The position numbers and the translations under genes are program-made. Under the pieces are notes generated by a model, which worked only from the letters and a program-made list of their open reading frames with translations, made no database searches and was not told the DNA's origin. 48,601 nt of DNA from Hansschlegelia zhihuaiae (lineage in GTDB: Bacteria > Pseudomonadota > Alphaproteobacteria > Rhizobiales > Methylopilaceae): contig NZ_RYFI01000001.1 of NCBI RefSeq assembly GCF_004103825.1, positions 234,054 through 282,654 of the forward strand. The letters are read 5' to 3'. Positions 45,231 to 48,601 of this stretch are shown here, piece by piece. Numbering within the stretch: the stretch's first letter is position 1; every line of letters starts with the position of its first letter.

Positions 45231-45722
45231 TCAATTACCAGCGGCTTGCGACGCCATGACAACAGCTGCGGCCGCCGTCGCGATGGTCGAGAGGGCGGCG
45301 AGCAGTATCCGCAACCGCGGATACCAACGCGGCGTCGCGAAGCGCCCGGAGCGGACGCCGTCGAGGATGCCATGGGCCGCGAGCCCGGCCGCCATCAGTC
45401 CGAGGCCGGCGGCGCCGCCGACCAGAAGTCCAGCCCAGGCCCAGAGCGGCGGCATCATCGCCACGACGTAGAGCCCCGCCCGCGTCGTCGCCGAGGGATG
45501 GCGCAACGCCAGCCCCCAATGCACGCCGCCGAGGAAGGACAGGATCGTCGCGCCGTAGAACAGCAGCGCCGCCCCGGCGTCGATCCCGACGAGGTCGCGG
45601 TGCTGGAGCGCGACCGCAAGCGCGAGCGCGATGAAGGGCGCGAGCCCGGCGAGCCCGAGCGCCAGCGGCAGCGTCGGTATCTCGCGGTCGTCTCCGATCG
45701 GTTCGGACGCGATCAAGGTCAT
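45231..45722 (-). CDS. DUF3429-type small membrane protein
   Basis: A 163-residue hydrophobic protein with about five membrane segments (PLALGLAGLAPFIALALAVAL; ALLFYGATILSFLGGVHWGLAL; LYVVAMMPPLWAWAGLLVGG; GLGLMAAGLAAHGIL; LRILLAALSTIATAAAAVVM). The YGATILSFLGGVHWGLAL segment is the hallmark of DUF3429 proteins. I chose the ATG at 45722; the longer frame to 45830 adds an Arg/Ser-rich tail. The function of the family is not known to me. Confidence 0.75.
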   Translation of the reverse strand: MTLIASEPIGDDREIPTLPLALGLAGLAPFIALALAVALQHRDLVGIDAGAALLFYGATILSFLGGVHWGLALRHPSATTRAGLYVVAMMPPLWAWAGLLVGGAAGLGLMAAGLAAHGILDGVRSGRFATPRWYPRLRILLAALSTIATAAAAVVMASQAAGN

Positions 45723-45759
45723 CGCGCGGCCCGCTCCTGGGAAGGCTCGGCCGGAGCCT

Positions 45760-46527
45760 TCAGTCCCGACGGAACATAACGCTCGCGAGCCAGCCGAACA
45801 GCAGCGCGAGCGCCACAGTGGCCGCGCCATAGGCCGCGCGGTTGGTCTCTGCGAGCCCGGCGACGCGCGCCTCGAAACCGTCCTTGGCCACGCGGAACGT
45901 CGTTGCTCCGGTCGCGACCGTCACGCCGGCGCGCATCAGCCGCGCCTCGATGCTGAAGTCTCCGAAGGGCACGTTGGGCGGGAGCGTGATGGCGCCCTTG
46001 AACAGCGACGATCCGATGACTTCGACGCCCGAGGCGTCCTCGCGCCAGAGCAGCCGGCGCTCCTGGAGACGCCGGAGGGCGGCGGAGAACTTGGCGTCGT
46101 CGCCCTTCAGCGGCGTCAGCGCGTTCGACAAACCGCCCGCCGCCACCGCGTCGAGGCCTAGGCCCCCTTCCCTCCTCCGCTGGAAGTCCGTGATCTCGTC
46201 GAGCGGCCGCGACGACAGGACGTTGAGGAAATAGGGGACTTCGCGAAACTCCCTGCCCGAGCGGTTGAGCCAGAGGCCGTGGGAGCGCGACTTCTCGCGA
46301 ACCGTCAGCGTCTCGGCCGGTCCGCGCGTCGTCACGACGAGGTCGTAGTCCTCCACGGACTGCACGGCCCCCGAGGCGTCGACCGCCGCGCCGAACAGCG
46401 TCACCTCGCCGCCCTGGAAGTTCGAGGCGATCACGACCTTCGGCGTCGACAGGGTGAGCAGCAGGCCGTCGGCGCGCGCCGGCGCAGGCGCCAGCACGAG
46501 GCCGATGAGGAGCAGCGCCGCCCTCAC
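45760..46527 (-). CDS. TIGR02186 family periplasmic protein coupled to TSUP
   Basis: A 255-residue exported protein of unknown function. It starts at a GTG (46527) overlapping the transporter stop by four bases and has a signal peptide (RAALLLIGLVLAPAPARA). The mature part is beta-rich (VVIASNFQGGEVTLFGAAVD; YDLVVTTRGPAETLTVREKSRSHGLWLN) and a single C-terminal membrane segment (AATVALALLFGWLASVMF) anchors it. Translational coupling to the TSUP gene suggests they work together, and the pair recurs in alphaproteobacteria. Confidence 0.8.
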   Translation of the reverse strand: MRAALLLIGLVLAPAPARADGLLLTLSTPKVVIASNFQGGEVTLFGAAVDASGAVQSVEDYDLVVTTRGPAETLTVREKSRSHGLWLNRSGREFREVPYFLNVLSSRPLDEITDFQRRREGGLGLDAVAAGGLSNALTPLKGDDAKFSAALRRLQERRLLWREDASGVEVIGSSLFKGAITLPPNVPFGDFSIEARLMRAGVTVATGATTFRVAKDGFEARVAGLAETNRAAYGAATVALALLFGWLASVMFRRD

Positions 46528-47447
46528 CGTCCGCGCTCCGTGATCGAGACCGAAAAGCGCTCGTCGGGCGCGGCCGCGAGCTGGTGCAGGAAGCGGGCGC
46601 CGACCGCGAGCAGCAGGAGGGCGAGCAACAGGCGGAGCTGCTCGCCCGGCAGCTTCTGGCCCACCCGGACGCCGAACTGAGAACCGACCGCGCCGCCGAT
46701 CATCAGCAGCGTCGCGAGCAGAATGTCGACCGAGCCGTTCGTCACGGCGTGCATCATGGTCGAGGCCAGCATGGTGACGAGGATCTGGAACAGCGAGGTC
46801 CCGACTACGACCGCGGTCGGCACGCGGAACACGTAGACGAGCGCCGGAACCAGCAGGAACCCGCCGCCGATGCCGAGCACCGCGCCGACGAAGCCCACGA
46901 AGGCGCCGAGTCCGACCAGCGGGATGGCGCTGACATAGATCATCGAGCGGCGGAAGCGCAGCTTGAGCGGCAGCCGGTCGGCGAGACCGCGGCCGCCCGC
47001 CGGGCGCTTCGGCTTCGGAGGCTCGCCTCTGCGCAGGATCGAGCGGATCGATTCGACCAGCATCAGCCCGCCGATCGCGCCGAGCAGCACGACATAGGCG
47101 ACCGCGATCACGGCGTCGAGCTGGCCGGCGTTCCGCATCGCGTTGAAGAACCAGACGCCCAGGCCGCTGCCCGCGACGCCGCCCGCCAGCAGCACCAGCC
47201 CGAGCTTGAGGTCGATCGCCCGCCGTCGCCAATAGGCGAGCGCGCCGGTGAAGGCCGAGGCTGCAATCTGCGGCGCCTCGGAGGCGACCGCGACTGCGGT
47301 CGGCACCCCGATGAAGATCAGGATCGGCGTCATGAGGAAGCCGCCGCCGATCCCGAACATGCCGGAGATGAATCCGACCGCGAGGCTCGCGCCGAGCACG
47401 AACAGCACGTCGACCGGGATTTCGGCGATGGGCAGGTAGATCTGCAT
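46524..47447 (-). CDS. TSUP (TauE/SafE) family transporter
   Basis: A 307-residue membrane protein with about eight segments in two similar halves. Each half has the glycine-rich FISGMFGIGGGFLMTPIL / FVGAVLGIGGGFLLVPAL motif of sulfite/organosulfonate exporters. I chose the ATG at 47447 (MQIYLPIAEIPVDV) over the ATG at 47489. The substrate is probably a small sulfur oxyanion or organosulfonate anion by family, but nothing in the window identifies it. Confidence 0.85.
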   Translation of the reverse strand: MQIYLPIAEIPVDVLFVLGASLAVGFISGMFGIGGGFLMTPILIFIGVPTAVAVASEAPQIAASAFTGALAYWRRRAIDLKLGLVLLAGGVAGSGLGVWFFNAMRNAGQLDAVIAVAYVVLLGAIGGLMLVESIRSILRRGEPPKPKRPAGGRGLADRLPLKLRFRRSMIYVSAIPLVGLGAFVGFVGAVLGIGGGFLLVPALVYVFRVPTAVVVGTSLFQILVTMLASTMMHAVTNGSVDILLATLLMIGGAVGSQFGVRVGQKLPGEQLRLLLALLLLAVGARFLHQLAAAPDERFSVSITERGR

Positions 47448-47558
47448 CAGACGGACGATCCGCGCCCGTCGGGACGCGGGCCGCAGCACTCAAGGCCCGC
47501 CCTTTGCGCGTCCGTCAATCCCAAGCACTTTGGTCGGACAATGCCTTAGGTTCCCGGA

Positions 47559-48601
47559 TCAGGGCGTCCGCGCGTCCTTTTTCTCAGCGACCCGGTCCCA
47601 CCCGCCGGCGGGCGCCGGAACCTCGTTGGCGGCGGCGTCCACCGCGCGCGGACGGAACTGCTCGACCGCAGCCTTGGCGACATTGATCGAGGAGCCGAGC
47701 GCCTTGCCGACCTCGTCGCGCTTGCGGGCGGCGTCCTGGTCGCCCTGGGCGGCCGCGAGCGCGAACCATTTGTAAGCCTCGACGAGGTCCCGCTTGCCGC
47801 CCATGCCGCGCGCGTAGAGCACCGCGAGATTGTACTGGCTGTCCACAAGGCCGCGCTCGGCCGACATGCGGAACCATGTCACGGCGGCGCCGAAATCCGG
47901 CTTTCCGAGTCCGCCTTCGGCGTGAACCACGCCGAGATTGTGCATGGCGCGGACATTGCCGGACGCGGCCGCCTGCTCGTACCAGCGGCGCGCCGTCTGG
48001 ACGTCGCGGACCACGCCGCGCCCCTTCTCGTAGAGGCTGCCGAGCCGGTGCTGGGCCGGAGCGAGGCCCTGGGCCGCCGCCTTCTCGAGCCAGCGGGCCG
48101 CAGCCGTGGCGTCGGGCTCGACATTGCGGCCGTCGAGCAGGCGGTCGGCGATTTCGAGCTGCGCCGAGGGATCGCCGGAGGCCGCCCGCATTCGCAGGGT
48201 CGGACCGCCGATCTGGTCGGGGAGCTCGTCGCCGAGCCGCGCGACCGAGCCCGTGGTCGCCGGCTCGCCGATCTTCCAGGTGCCGCCGCGGGTCGTGGCC
48301 GGATCCGAGAAGGCGAAGCCGGTGAGGTCGCGCGCGGGGGCGCGGGGCGCGGTGATCTGGGCGGCCGGCTTCGGCGCCGGCGGAGGCGGAGCGGCCTCGG
48401 CCGCCGTTCCGGCCGGCCGCGCCTCGATTGGCGGCGCGACGTTCGCCGCGCCCCCGTCTTCCGGCTCCGGCGCCGCGAACTCGGGCGACGCTGCTGCGTC
48501 CTGACGTCGCGCCGCGTCCTCGGCCGCGGGACGAGGCTCGGGAGCGGGCGCAAGCCGCGACTGCCGGGCCGGTTCGGGGGTCGGGTCCGGCTGCTCGCCC
48601 G
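47559..48601 (-). CDS. SEL1-repeat protein, PodJ-like C-terminal part; N-terminus outside window
   Basis: An open frame running off the right edge; about 347 residues are visible. The first 100 or so are Pro/Ala/Glu-rich linker (EPARQ, APPPPAPKPAAQ). Four SEL1 repeats follow, e.g. ARWLEKAAAQGLAPAQHRLGSLYEKG, ARRWYEQAAASGNVRAMHNLG and AVTWFRMSAERGLVDSQYNLAVLYARG. The C-terminal AYKWFALAAAQGDQDAARKRDEV and PAPAGGWD resemble Hyphomicrobiales PodJ-type localization factors, where SEL1 repeats face the periplasm. The expected coiled coil and membrane segment would be outside the window. Confidence 0.75.
   Translation of the reverse strand, partial: GEQPDPTPEPARQSRLAPAPEPRPAAEDAARRQDAAASPEFAAPEPEDGGAANVAPPIEARPAGTAAEAAPPPPAPKPAAQITAPRAPARDLTGFAFSDPATTRGGTWKIGEPATTGSVARLGDELPDQIGGPTLRMRAASGDPSAQLEIADRLLDGRNVEPDATAAARWLEKAAAQGLAPAQHRLGSLYEKGRGVVRDVQTARRWYEQAAASGNVRAMHNLGVVHAEGGLGKPDFGAAVTWFRMSAERGLVDSQYNLAVLYARGMGGKRDLVEAYKWFALAAAQGDQDAARKRDEVGKALGSSINVAKAAVEQFRPRAVDAAANEVPAPAGGWDRVAEKKDARTP

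Noticed and set aside
46528-47493. 5' part of the 577-codon frame ending at 45760
   Set aside because: Arg-rich out-of-frame reading of the TSUP gene; only the part from 46527 is the real TIGR02186 gene.

Overview
The window is high-GC DNA from an alphaproteobacterium, most likely a member of the Hyphomicrobiales (Rhizobiales). The evidence is the hisS-hisZ-hisG arrangement, the alphaproteobacterial SOS box (GAAC-N7-GAAC) in front of recA, the ligase-associated (LHR) repair genes, a PodJ-like SEL1 protein, and GTCATCCCGG-type palindromic intergenic repeats. The genus cannot be read from the sequence.

Layout. 1-18.7 kb is mostly housekeeping: purB (cut by the window edge), a TrmJ-type rRNA/tRNA 2'-O-methyltransferase, an MFS transporter, icd, hisS, a small conserved ORF, hisZ-hisG, alaS, recA with a readable LexA box and promoter, an AT-rich small membrane gene, and an RND efflux pump with its adaptor. 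19-24 kb holds a GT-A glycosyltransferase fused to a decayed methyltransferase domain, two family-2 glycosyltransferases and an ELM1/GT-B-like protein. 24-37.4 kb is the notable part, a compact sphingolipid locus: ABC exporter, acyl-ACP synthetase (aasR-like), acyl carrier protein (acpR-like), serine palmitoyltransferase (spt), cpgC/cpgB/cpgA-like genes on the opposite strand, then a HIT protein, an LptF/LptG-like permease pair, a bacterial ceramide synthase-like protein (bcerS) and a cpgD-like nucleotidyltransferase. 37.5-44.4 kb carries the four ligase-associated DNA repair genes (ATP ligase, MBL exonuclease, Lhr-type helicase, PdeM), with an AT-richer secreted Cys-rich gene in the middle. 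44.4-48.6 kb holds an outer-membrane-type protein, a DUF3429 protein, a TIGR02186 protein with a TSUP transporter, and the C-terminal part of a PodJ-like SEL1 protein.

How it works together (inference from known Caulobacter crescentus genes). AasR loads a fatty acid on AcpR. Spt condenses it with serine to 3-ketosphinganine, and bCerS N-acylates that to 3-oxo-dihydroceramide. CpgB phosphorylates the ceramide. CpgD, CpgC and CpgA supply and attach a cytidylyl-activated (phospho)glycerate-type headgroup. The ABC exporter and LptFG-like pair would flip and export the finished lipid. The gene order matches my memory of the Caulobacter cluster, read in reverse, with one gap: no ceramide reductase (cerR) is present. 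A 439-bp non-coding region with a perfect 10-1-10 palindrome lies where cerR would be expected.

Limits. All family calls come from reading motifs by eye; no searches or structure predictions were run. Gene names in the sphingolipid locus rest on motifs plus remembered synteny.
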